Shown here piece by piece: positions 44,576-59,149 of a stretch of DNA of 64,000 nucleotides. Both the position numbers and the translations under genes were made by a program. The first letter of the stretch is position 1, and the number at the start of each line of letters is the position of its first letter. Under the pieces are notes generated by a model. The model was not told the DNA's origin. It ran no database searches and saw only the letters and a list, made by a program, of their open reading frames with translations. Where the stretch lies: contig CM060831.1 in the NCBI GenBank assembly GCA_030762175.1, positions 374,501 through 438,500 of the forward strand, read 5' to 3'. The DNA is from Metallyticus violacea. Lineage: Eukaryota > Arthropoda > Insecta > Mantodea > Metallyticidae.

Positions 44576-45788
44576 TCTGAAAGTTTTAAGAATGAAAGCA
44601 ATAAAATTTTAAAAATTATGATCTCTTCACTGCATCTTTTTAAAATAATCTCCATTACATTCTATATAATGTCTGATCCATTCAAATCATTTTGCAAATG
44701 CTGAATGCCAAGCTTCTTTGGATAGGGTGCAAATATTATTTTTGTAAGCAGCCATTGTGGCTTCAGGTGATTCAAATCGTTGACTAATAATTTTTCCTTT
44801 TATTTTGAGGAATAGATCAAAATTGCATGAGGCCAGATCTGGACTGTAGTGGCAGAGGTATTGTCAGGTCAAAGGACTCCATGCAGACCAGTCTTAGGAT
44901 GCTTCATTTTCAGCATAATGAAAACACTTGGCCAAACATTTTATACTGTACCATCTGGCTGTGACAGTTTTTTGCTCCTGAAGTAAAATTGTCACAATAT
45001 GGCCACTAGCTGAAAAGAAAGAACAGATCATCTTCTTGCCAACACTTCTCTCTTGCCTTGATTTTGTTGGAAAATCCTCTCCTGGGGAAACATAGTTCAA
45101 TGACTGTAACTTAGTGTCTGGATCAGGCTGGTATATCCGGCTTTCGTCAACTTTTATGTTAAATTTGTTTTTTGATCTTTCTCCATCACATTTTTGCAAC
45201 ATTTTCAGGCACTAATCCATGTGTTCTTTCTTTTGCTCAGCTGTGAGGTGGTGAGGGATCAAATGACTGCAGAGCTAACTGATGTAAAGTTTTTCTTCAA
45301 GGATTGTTTTCACTGCTCCGGATCCAATGTTCAGGACTCTTAAAATAATATGTACAGCAATATCTTTCCAAAAATATGCTCTGCTTTCATCAAATTATTG
45401 CTGTAGTGAACCATCTTGTGCAGTCTTCATTTTTGAAGTATCCATTACTTTCCTAAAATCTGTAAACCATTGATAAATAGTCAATTGCTAAGGGCAAAAT
45501 TCCCCAAATGCACAATGCAATCTTTCAGGGCATTCGCTCTCCCCTAAACTGACTTTAAAGTTATAGTAAATAATAGCATGGAAATGCTGTCACTTGAGGC
45601 CCATCCTAGCATCTGGCGCAGCAACACCTGTCTACACATATACAGTAATTCCCGACACCACACATTGTTGGAGCATGCTCATACTTGCACATGTTGCTAT
45701 CTAAACTTCAATCTAACTCTAGGAAAACCTGCACTGGCTTTTATCACAACTCCTTGTTGTCCATTTTCAAAACTTTTAGAATAACCCT
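44576..45788 (-). mobile_element. Mariner element relic with transposase fragment
   Basis: The ends TAAGGGTCATTCTGAAAGTTTT (44576) and, inverted, AAAACTTTTAGAATAACCCTCA (to 45788) bound 1.2 kb. The minus-strand frame 45202-44894 holds VDESRIYQPDPDTKLQS (degraded first Asp region), RQERSVGKKMICSFF and HIVTILLQEQKTVTARWYS, the middle of a mariner transposase. The third catalytic region and N-terminus are broken. Confidence 0.8.
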
Positions 45789-45789
45789 C

Positions 45790-46795
45790 ATGATCACTGC
45801 AATTTTTTCCCTTGTATTTTAATTTTAGCAATTTAACATGACAACAGTTATTTTATATAGATGTAATTTTAAAATTTTGTAGCTTCCCAAATCTAGGTGC
45901 AAAAACTCCTCTTTATATGCAAGCCATTGTAGAGATTTCCCTCAATTTTGTTGTAATTTTCCCTAATATCATAAGCATTCATTTGCAGCTTCTCATGTCT
46001 TCTCTTCTGCTCTTGCTACCATTTTCAATAACTGCCATCTAATGGCAATAATGTCACCTAAATTTACCCTAAAAGCATAAAATAATATTTCCATTTTTTT
46101 AATCATTGTGTAGGTTATGTCAAAATGTAAATCAATGAATGTATATTAATTTATAAAATCCCAAAAATGTTTTTAACCTTTATGATAAAATGTACATTTA
46201 AAAGTTCTGTCATAAACAAGTTATTCTCCTAACATACACTGTGTCTGTCATTCCTATGTAGCAAAAGGAATGGGAGATGTGCGACATAGTGAACTGTTAA
46301 CCTTGCATGGTACATACAAGAGATATGTGAAATGAGTCAGAAAATTAAAACAAATGACCTTACATTTTTAAATTTTAATATATTTTTACAACATATAAAG
46401 ATGAATGTATATGTAAAATATGACATTCATAGTCTAAGAGTTTTTCATATAAAAATTCACCAACACTTACAATATTTTATTAAAATTTCTTTTTACAAAA
46501 ACATAGTTCTTGAACTCCTCAAAAAGAAATCTGTACAATAGGTAACTTTAAACCTTATATCTTGCCAAACATGATTTTGTTAAACATGAGCATTAAATTT
46601 ACAAGATTAGATGAAAATCTGTCTTATGAATGTTTAAACAATTTCCATACCAAGGCAATGAAAAATAAAAATATGGAAAAATTGCATATTATTGAAATAA
46701 ATAAATATAGTTTTCAGGAACGTGCTCCAAGGTTAATGAGCATAGAAAAAAGAATACTTTCTTTTCTAGAAATATTTGTCTCGCAAGATGATAGA
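45790..46795. other. AT-rich sequence left of the satellite
   Basis: No gene recognised. An 80-codon frame ending at 46813 runs into the first satellite unit and has no family signature. Confidence 0.4.
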
Positions 46796-46796
46796 G

Positions 46797-49700
46797 TTAT
46801 CATCCTTCTATAGGTTAATTACATATAATTATCGTATTGCAGCTACTTGAGCTAATTAGTTATTGCTAATAGAAGATGGAAAGGCACAAATAATTGGCAA
46901 GAATAATATACCCATATTTCTATTAAAGGATAGATCGGCTAATAATAATAGCTCACACAGATGAATTTCAAAAAAATTAATTGCAATGTCTTCGAAGTAC
47001 TTATAATACGTATAAGAGGAAGATCTGTTCTAAAATCATGAATAACCATTAAGTATGATAGAATACTTCCATTTACCGTATCATCTACATACTCCTTTAA
47101 ATATTAAAGTTATTTTTCCACAATCATTCTTCAGATATATAAGTGTAAATTATCATTGGCAGCAGAATTTTCAACAAAAAAGAAATATAAGTCTTAAAAA
47201 CTAGGACAACTCAGCTACAAGATTACATGGAAATAATTATTTTATAGCATATTTATAGAAAATTCATATGTTTAAATACTTATTATGATAGACCAAAAAA
47301 CTAGGAAGCAAAAATTCAAATATATTTATTCTATAGGTTATATTATCTATTTCTAAAAATCTGTACATGAATATACAAATTACAAATTTAATGGTTCTAG
47401 CTTTTAATTATATAATTTTAATAATAGGAAAAGGGAGGTGATGTTCTACAGTAAAGGATGATTGCCACAGTCATGGGCGAGGTTAGAGCCCATGATTTTT
47501 GAATTAGACTTCTACGTTTCCTATAATCTGCTATACACAGAGAAAGAATTGCAAAATTTTCAGATACATTTTATATAATATTAAGTATACTTTGCTCTTT
47601 AAAGGAGATTCTTTAAAAGAAAATTAAAGAAATCCCTTTATTAAATATTAATCACTCTCTAGGTTAATTACATATAATATTTGTTTTGCGGCTTATTGAG
47701 CTAATAAGTTATTGCTAATAGAAGATGGAATAGAAGGAATAATATACCCATATTTATATTAAAGGATAGGTAGTTGATAATAAGTGCATATACCGATGAA
47801 TTTTAAAAAAATTAATTGCAATGACTTGGAATTACTGCTAATGCGTGTAAGAGCAAAATCTGCTCTAAAATCATGAATAACCATTAAGTACGATAGAATA
47901 CTTTCATTTACCATATCATCTACATACTCCTTTAAATATTAAAGTTATTTTTCCACAATATTTCTTCAGATATATAATTATAAATTATCATCGGCAGCAG
48001 AATTTGCAACAAAAAAGAAACATAAGTCTTATAACTAGGACAACTCAGCTACAAGATTACATGGAAATAATTATTTTATAGGATATTTATGGAAAAATCA
48101 TATATTTAAATAATTATTATGATAGACCAAAAAACTAGGAAGCAAAAATTCAAATGTATTTATTCTATAGGTTAAATTATCTATTTCTAAAAATCTGTAC
48201 ATGAATATACAAGGGATGTGATGTTCTACAGTAAAGATGATTGCCACAGTCATGGGCGAGGTTGGGGCCCATGATTTTTGAATTAGACTTCTCCGTTTCC
48301 TACAATCTGGTATACACAGAGAAAGAATTGCAAAATTTCCAGATATATTTTATATAATATTAAGTGTACTTTGCTCTTTAAAGGAGATCCTTTAAAAGAA
48401 AATTAAAGAAATCCCTTTATTTAATATTAATCAGTCTCTAGGTTAATTACATATAATTATGGTATTGCAGCTATTGAGCTAATTAGTTATTGCTAATACA
48501 AGATGGAAAGACACCAATTATTGCCAGGAATAATATAACCATAATTATATAATTTTAATAATTGGAGAAAGGAGGTGATGTTCTACAGTAAAAAATGATT
48601 GCCACAGTAATTGGCAAAACTGGGGCCCATGACTTCTGAATTAGAATTCTCTTTTCCCTATAATCTGCTATAAGCAGAGAAAGAATTGCAAAATTTCCAG
48701 ATATATTTTATATAATATTGATTATACTTCGCCCTTTAAAGGAGATTCTTTAAAAGAAAATTAAAGAAATCCCTTTATTTAATATTAATCAGTTTCTAGG
48801 TTAATTACATATAATTATGGCATTGCACCTATTGAGCTAATTAGTTGTTGCTAATAGAAAATGGAAAGGCTTCAATTATTGGCAGGAATAATATACCCAT
48901 AATTATATAATTTTAATAATAGGAAAAAGGAGGTGATGTTCTACAGTAAAGGATGATCGCCACAGTCATGGGCAAGATTGGAGCCCATGATTTTGAATTA
49001 GAATTTTCCTTTCCCTATAATCTGGTATAAGCAGGATAAAGAATTGAACTATTCCCAGATAGATTTTAAAGAATATTAAGTATATATTGCTCTTAAAAGG
49101 AGATTCTTTAAAAGAAAATTAAAGAAATCCCTTTATTAAATATTAACCAGTCTCGAGGTTAATTACATATAATTATCGTATTGCAGCTATTGAGCTAATT
49201 AGTTATTGCTAATAGAAGATGTAAAGGCACAAATAATTGGCAGGGATAATGTACCCATATTTATATCAAAGGATAGATTGGCTAATAATAAGAGCTCACA
49301 CCGGCGAATTTCAAAATTAATTGCAATGTCTTGGAAGTACTTATAATACGTATAAGAGGAAGATCTGTTCTAAAATCATGAATAACCATTAAGTAGGATA
49401 GAAAACTTCCATTTACCATATCATCTACATACTCCTTTAAATATTAAAGTTATTTTTCCACAATCATGCTTCAGATATATAATTATAAATTACCATCGGC
49501 AGCAGAATTTTAAACAAAAAAAAATATAAGTCTTAAAAACTGGGACAACTCAGCTACAAGATTACATGGAAATAATTATTTTATAGGATATTTATAGAAA
49601 AATCACATATTTTAATACTTATTATGATAGACCGAAAAACTGGGAAGATAAAATGCAAATGAATTCATACTATAGCTTAAATTATCTATTTCTAAAAATG

Positions 49701-52700
49701 CATATATGAATATACAAATTACAAGTGTAATGGTTGTAGCTTTTAATTATATAATTTTAATAATAGGAAAAGGGAGGTGATGTTCTACAGTAAAGGATGA
49801 TTGCCACAGTCATGGGCGAGGTTGGGGCCCATGATTTTTGAATTACACTTCTCAGTTTCCTATAATCTGGTATAAACAGAGGAAGAGTTGCAAAATTTTC
49901 AGATACATTTTATATAATATTAAGTATACTTTGCTCTTTAAAGGAGATTCTTAAAAGAAAACAAAGAAATCCCTTTATTAAATATTAATCAGTTTCTAGG
50001 TTAATTACATATAATTATCGTATTGCACTTACTTGAGCTAATTAGTTATTTCTCATAGAAGATGGAAAGGCACCAATTATTGGCAGGAATAATATACCCA
50101 TATTTATATTAAAGGAGATATAGGCTAATAATAAGTCACATTACGATGAATTTTAAATACATTAATTGCAATGTCTTGGAAGTACTTATAATAGGTATAA
50201 GAGGAAGATCTGTTATAAAATCATGAATAACCATTACGTACAGTAGAATACTTCTATTTAGCATATCATCTACATAGTCCTTTAAATATTAAAGTTATTT
50301 TTCCACATGCATTTTTCAGATATATAAGTATAAAATAAAACATGGAGCAGAATTTTCAACAAAAAAGAATTATAAGTGTAAAAAAGTAGGACTACCCAGC
50401 TACAAGATTACATGGAAATAATTAATTTCATTGGATATTTATGGAAAAATCATATATTTTAACACTTATTATGATAAATGGAAAAATTAGGAAGCAAAAA
50501 TATAAATGTATTTATACTATAGCTTAAATATCCTATTTCTAAAAATCTATACATTAATATACTAATGACAAATTTAATGGTTGTAGCTTTTAATTATATA
50601 ATTTTAATAATATGAAAAAGGAGGTGATGTTCTACAGTAAAGGATGATCGTCACAGTCATGGGCGAGGTTGGGGCCCATGATTTTGTAATTAAAATTCTC
50701 CTTTCCTTATAATCTGGTATAAGCGGAGAAAGAATTGCAAAATTTCCAGATACATTTTATATAATATTAGGTATATTTTGCTCTTTAAAGGAGATTCTTT
50801 AAAAGAAAATTAAAGAAATCCCTTTATTAAATATTAATCAGTCTCTAGGTTAATTACATATAATTATGGTATTGCAGCTACTTCAGCTAATTAGTTATAG
50901 CTCATAGAAGATGGAAAGGCACCAATTATTGGAAGGAATAATATACCCGTATTGATATTAAAGGAGATATAGGTTAATAATAAGTCACATGACGATGCAT
51001 TTTTTAAAAATTAATTCCAATGTCTTGGAATTACTTATAATACGTATAAGAAGATCTGTTTTAAAATCATGAATAACCATTAAGTGCGGTAGAATAATTC
51101 TATTTAGCATATCATCTACATACTCCTTTAAATATTAAAGTTATTTTTCCACAAGCATTCTTCGGATATATAAGTATAAAATAAAATATGAAGGAGAATT
51201 TTCAAAAAAAAAAGAATCATAAGTGTAAGAAACTAGGACTACTCAGCTACAAGATTACATGGAAATAATTAATTTCATTGGATATTTATGAAAAATCATA
51301 TATTTTAACACTTATTATGACAGATGGAAAAATTAGGAAGCAAAAATACATATGTATTTATACTATAGGTTAAATAATCTATTTCTAAAAATCTATACAT
51401 GAATATAGAAATGACAAATTTAATGGTTGTAGCTTTCAAAAATAATTTTAATAATATGAAAAAGGAGGTGATGTTCTACAGTAAAGGATGATTGCCACAG
51501 TCATGGGCGAGGTTGGGGCCCATGATTTTTGAATTAGACTTCTCCGTTTCCTATAATCTGGTATACACAGAGAAAGAATTGCAAAATTACCAGATATATT
51601 TTATATAACATTAAGTATACTTTGCTCTTTAAAGGAGATTCTTTAAAAGAAAATTTAAGAAATCCCTTTATTAAATATTACTCAGTCTCTAGGTTAATTA
51701 CATATAATTATTGTATTGCAGGTATTGAGCTAATTAGTTATTGCTAATAGAAGATGGAAAGGCACAAATAATTGGCAGGAATTATGTACCCATATTTATA
51801 TTAAAGGATAGATTGACTAATAATAAAGGCTGACACCCATGAATTTCAAAATTAATTGCAATGTCTTGGAAGTACTTATAATACGTATAAGAGGAACATC
51901 TGTTCTAAATCATGAATAACCATTAAGTAGGATAGAATACTTCCATTTACCATATCATCTACATACTCCTTTAAATATTAAAGTTATTTTTCCACAATCA
52001 TTCTTCAGATATATAATTATAAATTATCATCGGCAGCCGAATTTTCAAAAAAAAAAGAAATATAAGTCTTAAAAACTAGGAACACTCAGCTACAAGATTA
52101 CAACGAAATAATTTTTTTATAGGATATTTATAGAAAAATCATATATTTAAATACTTATTATGATAGACCAGAAAACTAGGAAGCAAAAATTCAAATGTAT
52201 TTATACTATAGGTTAAATTATCTATTTCTAAAAATCTGTATGTGAATATACAAATTACAAGTTTAATGGTTCTAGCTTTTAATTATATAATTTTAATAAT
52301 AGGAAAAGGGAGGTGATGTTCTGCAGTAAAGGATGATTGCCACAGTCATGGGCGAGGTTGGGGCCCATGATTTTTCATTTAGACTTCTCCGTTTCCTATA
52401 ATCTGGTATACACAGAGAAAGAATTGCAAATTTTCCAGATATATTTTATATAATATTAAGTATACTTTGCTCTTTAAAGGAGATTCTTTAAAAGAAAATT
52501 AAAGAAATCCCTTTATTTAATATTAATCAGTCTCTAGGTTAATTAGATATAATTATGGTATTACAGCTATTGAGGTAATTAGTTATTGCTAATAGAAGAT
52601 GGAAAGGCACCAATTATTGGCAGCAATAATATACCCATAATTATATAATTTTAATAATAGGAAAAAGGAGGTGATGTTCTACAGTAAAGGATGATCGCCA

Positions 52701-55700
52701 CAGTCATGGGCGAGGTTGGGGCCCATGATTTTGAATTAGAATTTTCCTTTCCCTATAATATGGTATAAGCAGGACAAAGAATTCCACAATTTGCAGATAC
52801 ATTTTAAAGAATATTCAGTATATTTTGCTCTTTAAAGGAGATTCTTTAAAAGAAAATTGAAGAAATCCCTTTATTAATTATTAATCCTTCTATAGGTTAA
52901 TTACATATAATTATCTTATTGCAGCTATTGAGCTAATTAGTTATTGCTAATAGAAGATGGAAAGGCACAAATAATTGGCAAGAATAATACACCCATATTT
53001 ATATTAAAGGATAGATTGGCTAATAATAATAGCTCACACCGATGAATTTCAAAAAAATTAATTGCAATGTCTTCGAAGTACTTATAATACGTATAAGAGG
53101 AAGATCTGTTCTAAAATCATGAATAACCATTAAGTACGATAGAATACTTCCATTTACCGTATCATCTACATACTCCTTTAAATATTAAAGTTATTTTTCC
53201 ACAATCATTCTTCAGATATATAAGTGTAAATTATCATCAGCAGCAGAATTTTAAACAAAAAAGAAATATAAGTCTTAAAAACTAGGACAACTCAGCTACA
53301 AGATTACATGGAAATAATTAATTTTTGGATATTTATAGAAAGATCATATATTTAAATGCTTATTATGATAGACCAGAAAACTAGGAAGCAAAAATTCAAA
53401 TCTATTTATACTATAGGTTAAATTATCTATTTCTAAAAATCTGTACATGAATATACAAATTACAAGTTTAATGGTTCTAGCTTTTAATTATATAATTTTA
53501 ATAATAGGAAAAGGGAGGTGTTGTTCTGTAGTAAAGGATGATTGCCACAGTCATGGGCGAGGTTGGGGCCCATGATTTTTCAATTAGACTTCTCCGTTTC
53601 CTATAATCTGGTATACACAGAGAAAGAATTGCAAAATTTCCAGATATATTTTATATAATATTAAGTATACTTTGCTCTTTAAAGGAGATTCTTTAAATTA
53701 AACTTAAAAGAAATCCCTTTATTTAATATTAATCAGTCTCTAGGTTAATTAGATATAATTATGGTATTACAGCTATTGAGCTAATTAGTTATTGCTAATA
53801 GAAGATGGAAAGGCACCAATTATTGGCAGGAATAATATAGCCACAATTATATAATTTTAATAATAGGAAAAAGGAGGTGATGTTCTACAGTAAAGGATGA
53901 TTGCCACAGTCATGGGCGAGGTTGGGGCCCATGATTTTGAATTAGAATTTTCCTTTCCTTATAATCTGGTATAAGCGGAGAAAGAATTGCAAAATTTCCA
54001 GATACATTTTATATAATATTAGGTATATTTTGCTCTTTAAAGGAGAATCTTTAAAAGAAAATGAAAGAAATCCCTTTATTAATTATTAATCCTTCTTATA
54101 GGTTAATTACATATAATTATCGTATTGCAGCTATTGAGCTAATTAGTTATTGCTAATAGAAGATGGAAAGGCACAAATAATTGGCAAGAATAATATACCC
54201 ATATTTATATTAAAGGATAGATTGGCTAGTAATAATAGCTCACACCGATGAATTTCAAAAAAATTAATTGCAATGTCTTCGAAGTACTTATAATACGTAT
54301 AACAGGAAGATCTGTTCTAAAATCATGAATAACCATTAAGTAGGATAGAATACTTCCATTTACCATATAATCTATATACTTCTTTATAATTAAAGTTATT
54401 TTTCCACAATCATTCTTCAGATATATAAGTATAAATTATCATTGGCAGCAGAATTTTCACCAAAAAAGAAATATAAGTCTAAAACACTAGGACTACTCCG
54501 CTACAAGATTACATGGAAATAATTAATTTCATAGGATATTTTTGGAAAAATCATATATTTTAACACTTATTATGATAGATGGAAAAACTGGGCAGCAAAA
54601 ATTCAAATGTATTTATACTATAGGTTAAATTATCTATTTCTAAAAATTTGTACATGAATATACAAATTAAAGTTTAATCGTTCTAGCTTTTAATTCTATA
54701 ATTTTAATAATAGGAAAAGGGAGGTGATGTTCTACAGTAAAGGATGATTGCCACAGTCATGGGCAAGGTTGGGGCCCATGATTTTTGAATTAGACTTCTC
54801 AGTTTCCTATAAACAGAGAAAGAGTTGCAGAATTTTCAGATACATTTTATATAATATTAAGTATACTTTGCTATTTAAAGGAGATTCTTTAAAAGAAAAT
54901 TAAGGAAAACCCATTATTAAATATTAATCAGTCTCTAGGTTAATTACATACAATTATTGTTTTGAGGCTTGTTGAGCTAATAAGTTATTGCTAATAGAAG
55001 ATGGAATAGAAGCAATAATATTCCCATATTTATATTAAAGGTTAGATTGGTTGATAATAAGTGGACATACCGATGAATTTTAAAAAAATTAATTGCAATG
55101 ACTTGGAATTACTTATAATGCGTGTAAGAGCAAAATCTGCTCTAAAATCATGATAACCGTTAAGTAGGGTAGAATCCTTATATTTACCATATTATTTTAA
55201 TACTTCTTTAAATATTAAAGTTATTTTTCTGAAGGCATTCTTCAGATATATATAACTGTAAATTAACATATGCGCGCCAGATAAGTTTTAAAAACTAGAA
55301 CAATACAGCTACAAGACTACAGGGAAATAATGAATTTCATACGATATTTATAGAAAAATCATATATTTAAATACATATTATGATAGACCAAAAAACTGGG
55401 AGGCAAAATGCAAATGTATTTATACTATAGGATAAATTTCTATTTCTAAAATCTATACATGAATATATAAATTACAAGTTTAATGGTTGTAGCTTTTAAT
55501 TATATAATTTTAATAATAGGAAAAGGGAGGTGATGTTCCACAGTAAAGGATGATTGCCACAGTAATGGGCGAGGTTGGGGCCCATGATTTTTGATATCGA
55601 CTTCTGGTTTCCTATAATCTGGTATAAGCAGAGAAAGAATTGCAAAATTTCCAGATATATTTTATATAATATTAAGTATACTTTGCTCTTTATAGGAGAT

Positions 55701-57850
55701 TCTTTAAAAGAAAATTAAAGAAATCCCTTTATTAAATATTAATCAGTCTCTAGGTTAATTACATATAATTATGGTATTACAGCTACTTCAGTTAGTTAGT
55801 TATAGCTCATAGAAGATGGAAAGGCACCAATTATTGGAAGGAATAATATACCCGTATTTATATTAAAGGAGATATAGGCTAATAACAAGTCACATAACGA
55901 TGAATTTTAAAAAAATTAATTGCAATGTCTTCGAAGTACTTATAATACGTATAAGAGGAAGATCTGTTTTAAAATCTGGAATAACCATTAAGTACGGTTG
56001 AATACTTCTATTTAGCATCTCATCTACATATTCCTTTAAATATTAAAGTTATTTTTCCACAATCATTCTTCAGATATATAAGTGTAAATTATCATCAGCA
56101 GCAGAATTTTCAACAAAAAAGAAATATAAGTCTTAAAAACTAGGAACACTCAGCTACAAGAATACATGCAAATAATTATTTTATAGGATATTTATAGAAA
56201 AAACATATATTTAAATACTTATTATGATAGACCAGAAAACTGGGAAGCAAAAATTCAAATGTATTTATAGTATAGGTTAAATTATCTATTTCTAAAAATC
56301 TGTATGTGAATATACAAATTAAAGTTTAATGGTTCTAGCTTTTAATTATATAATTTTAATAATAGGAAAAGGGAGGTGATGTTCTACAGTAAAGGATGAT
56401 TGCCACAGTCATGGGCAAGGTTCGGGCCCATGATTTTTCATTTAGACTTCTCCGTTTCCATAATCTGGTATACACAGTAAAAGAATTGCAAAATTTCCAG
56501 ATATATTTTATATAATATTAAGTATACTTTGCTCTTTAAAGGAGATTCTTTAAAAGAAAATTAAAGAAATCCCTTTATTTAATATTAATCAGTCTCTAGG
56601 TTAATTAGATATAATTATGGTATTACAGCTATTGAGCTAATTAGTTATTGCTAATAGAAGATGGGAAGGCACCAATTATTGGCAGGAATAATATTCCCAT
56701 AATTATATAATTTTAATAATAGGAAAAAGGGGGTGATGTTCTACAGTAAAAGATGATCGCCACAGTCATGGGCGAGGTTGGGGCCCATGATTTTGAATTA
56801 GAATTTTCCTTTCGCTATATTATGGTATAAGCAGGACAAAGAATTCCACAATTCCCAGACACATTTTAAAGAATATTCAGTATATTTTGCTCTTTAAAGC
56901 AGATTCTTTAAAAGAAAATTGAAGAAATCCCTTTATTAATTATTAATCCTTCTATAGGTTAATTACATATAATTATCGTATTGCAGCTATTGAGCTAATT
57001 AGTTATTGCTAATAGAAGATGGAAAGGCACAAATAATTGGCAAGAATAATATACCCATATTTATATTAAAGGATAGATTGGTTAATAATAAGAGCTCACA
57101 CCGATGAATTTCAAAAAAATTAATTGCAATGTCTTCGAAGTACTTATAATACGTATAAGAGGAAGATCTGTTCTAAAATCATGAATAACCATTAAGTACG
57201 ATAGAATACTTCCATTTACCGTATCATCTACATACTCCTTTAAATATGAAAGTTATTTTTCCACAATCATTCTTCAGATATGTAAGTGTAAATTATCATC
57301 GGCAGCAGAATTTTCAACAAAAAAGAAATATAAGTCTTAAAAACTAGGACAACTCAGCTACAAGATTGCACGGAAATAATTATTTTATATGATATTTATA
57401 GAAAAATCATATATTTAAATACTTATTATGATAGACCAGAAAGCTAGGAAGCAAAAATTCAAATGTATTTATACTATAGGTTAAATTATCTATTTCTAAA
57501 AATCTGTATGTGAATATACAAATTACAAGTTTAATGGTTCTAGCTTTTAATTCTATAATTTTAATAATAGGAAAAGGGAGGTGATGTTCTGCAGTAAAGG
57601 ATGATGTCCACAGTCATGGGCGAGGTTGGGGCCCATGATTTTTCAATTAGACTTCTCCGTTTCCTATAATCTGGTATACACAGAGAAAGAATTGCAAAAT
57701 TTCCAGATATATTTTATATAATATTAAGTATACTTTGCTCTTTAAAGGAGATTCTTTAAAAGAAAATTAAAGAAATCCCTTTATTTAATATTAATCAGTC
57801 TTTAGGTTAATTAGATATAATTATGGTATTACAGCTATTGAGCTAATTAA
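46797..57850. repeat. Satellite array: ~845-bp units with a 358-bp deletion variant
   Basis: Taking GGTTAATTACATATAATTAT as unit start, units begin at 46813, 47662, 48441, 48799, 49157, 49999, 50848, 51692, 52537, 52895, 53743, 54101, 54938, 55753, 56599, 56957 and 57805 (partial). Eleven are long (779-849 bp). Five are exactly 358 bp and lack the middle ~490 bp with the same junction (CCCATA joined to ATTATATAATTTTAATAAT). Short-long pairs of ~1206 bp recur at 52537, 53743 and 56599, a higher-order pattern. The unit is strongly AT-rich and noncoding. The array ends in ATATTTATATAAT simple sequence (57850-57912). Confidence 0.95.
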
Positions 57851-57912
57851 TATTTATATAATATTTATTATTATTTATTTATATAATATTTATATAATAT
57901 TTATAATTAATA

Positions 57913-59145
57913 AATTGGGCCCCTGAGGGGTTTTGCAGAGTGAAAGAGCAGGACTAGATGTAAATGTATTTGAGTGGAATGTTCTATTGAAATATCATCC
58001 TACACATATTCTGATATAATAGAGCAAAGTCTTGGAGTGAACTGCTGAATATGCAAACAAGAAGGGAGAAGATAGAAAAATGCTTGGCGAGAGTCAGGTG
58101 ATTTTATATTGAATATATTGGGAGAAAAAAGGAAGTAAAGAAAATAAGAGGAAAAGAAAACGAAAACAATATTAACCTGTGTTCCCCATTGAACTACCTT
58201 CAGCCTCGCTTACAACTTAATGAAGGATCTAAGCCCTCATTCTTTTTAAATACTGGATTACATATATGTTATTTTGATTACAGTAATTTTTTTTTCTGTT
58301 ATTGTTATAAAACAATTTTGTCTTTGACGAAGGACAGAATAAGTTAATTGTACTTGTCTGCATTTGTGCCTTGAAACAAATGTTACAAATATTAATGATT
58401 CCATGTGATCATGAACTGTTTTTAATAACATAAAATGAGTGTTAAGTGAGTAAGTGACCGATAGTGACAAAAATCACACTGAAATTGAACAATTACTTCA
58501 AATATATCTGTAGAGCTTTCTTCAAATAGCAATTCATGATGTCAAAAGTTAAGAGCTCTGATAATATATATTAAATGGTTTTGTCAAGAGTTCAAAGAAA
58601 AACATTTTATCTTGATGGTGTAATTTTATTTTGTAAGTAATGTGAAATAAAAGTATCAGTGCAGAAAAGTTTTACTGTGTAACAACATGGCAATATCACC
58701 AGCCAGAGAAATTGGTAAATATGCAAGTTACCACATAATGCAGATGATTATTTGATAAACCACAAAGCAATTCCTGTACATCGAGCAGCAAAACCAGTGG
58801 AAATTTGACAACTTTAAAATGCATATGTAGCCCTTACACAACTCTTCTGATGAACACTAAAGGTATGGATTTGTCATGTAATATTGCCATTAAAAAAAAT
58901 TCATCACAATATATTAAACATACTCACTTAGCTTATTTCTTTTATCTTCATGGAGTCAGCAATAGCTTTTGATTTATCAACAGTTCTGTAAAGGAAAGAA
59001 ATATATTAACTTTTTATCATATTTTCATAATTTTAAAGCATAAATGCAAACATGTTAAATTCATATTTCATATAAATTCCAGCTCTAGTAATAAAAGAGA
59101 CAGAAATAACATAGCATCAAGGTGAAAGCATTATTAAGGGTGATT
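57913..59145. other. Intergenic sequence, no gene recognised
   Basis: No domain or repeat family identified to the right of the satellite. Confidence 0.4.
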
Positions 59146-59149
59146 AAAC

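Noticed and set aside
46562..46813. 83-codon open frame left of the satellite
   Set aside because: No homology signal, AT-driven composition, and it ends inside the first satellite unit.
46797..57850. CRISPR-like or gene-cluster interpretation of the repeats
   Set aside because: Units are hundreds of bases long, contiguous and noncoding in a eukaryotic setting, so it is a satellite.
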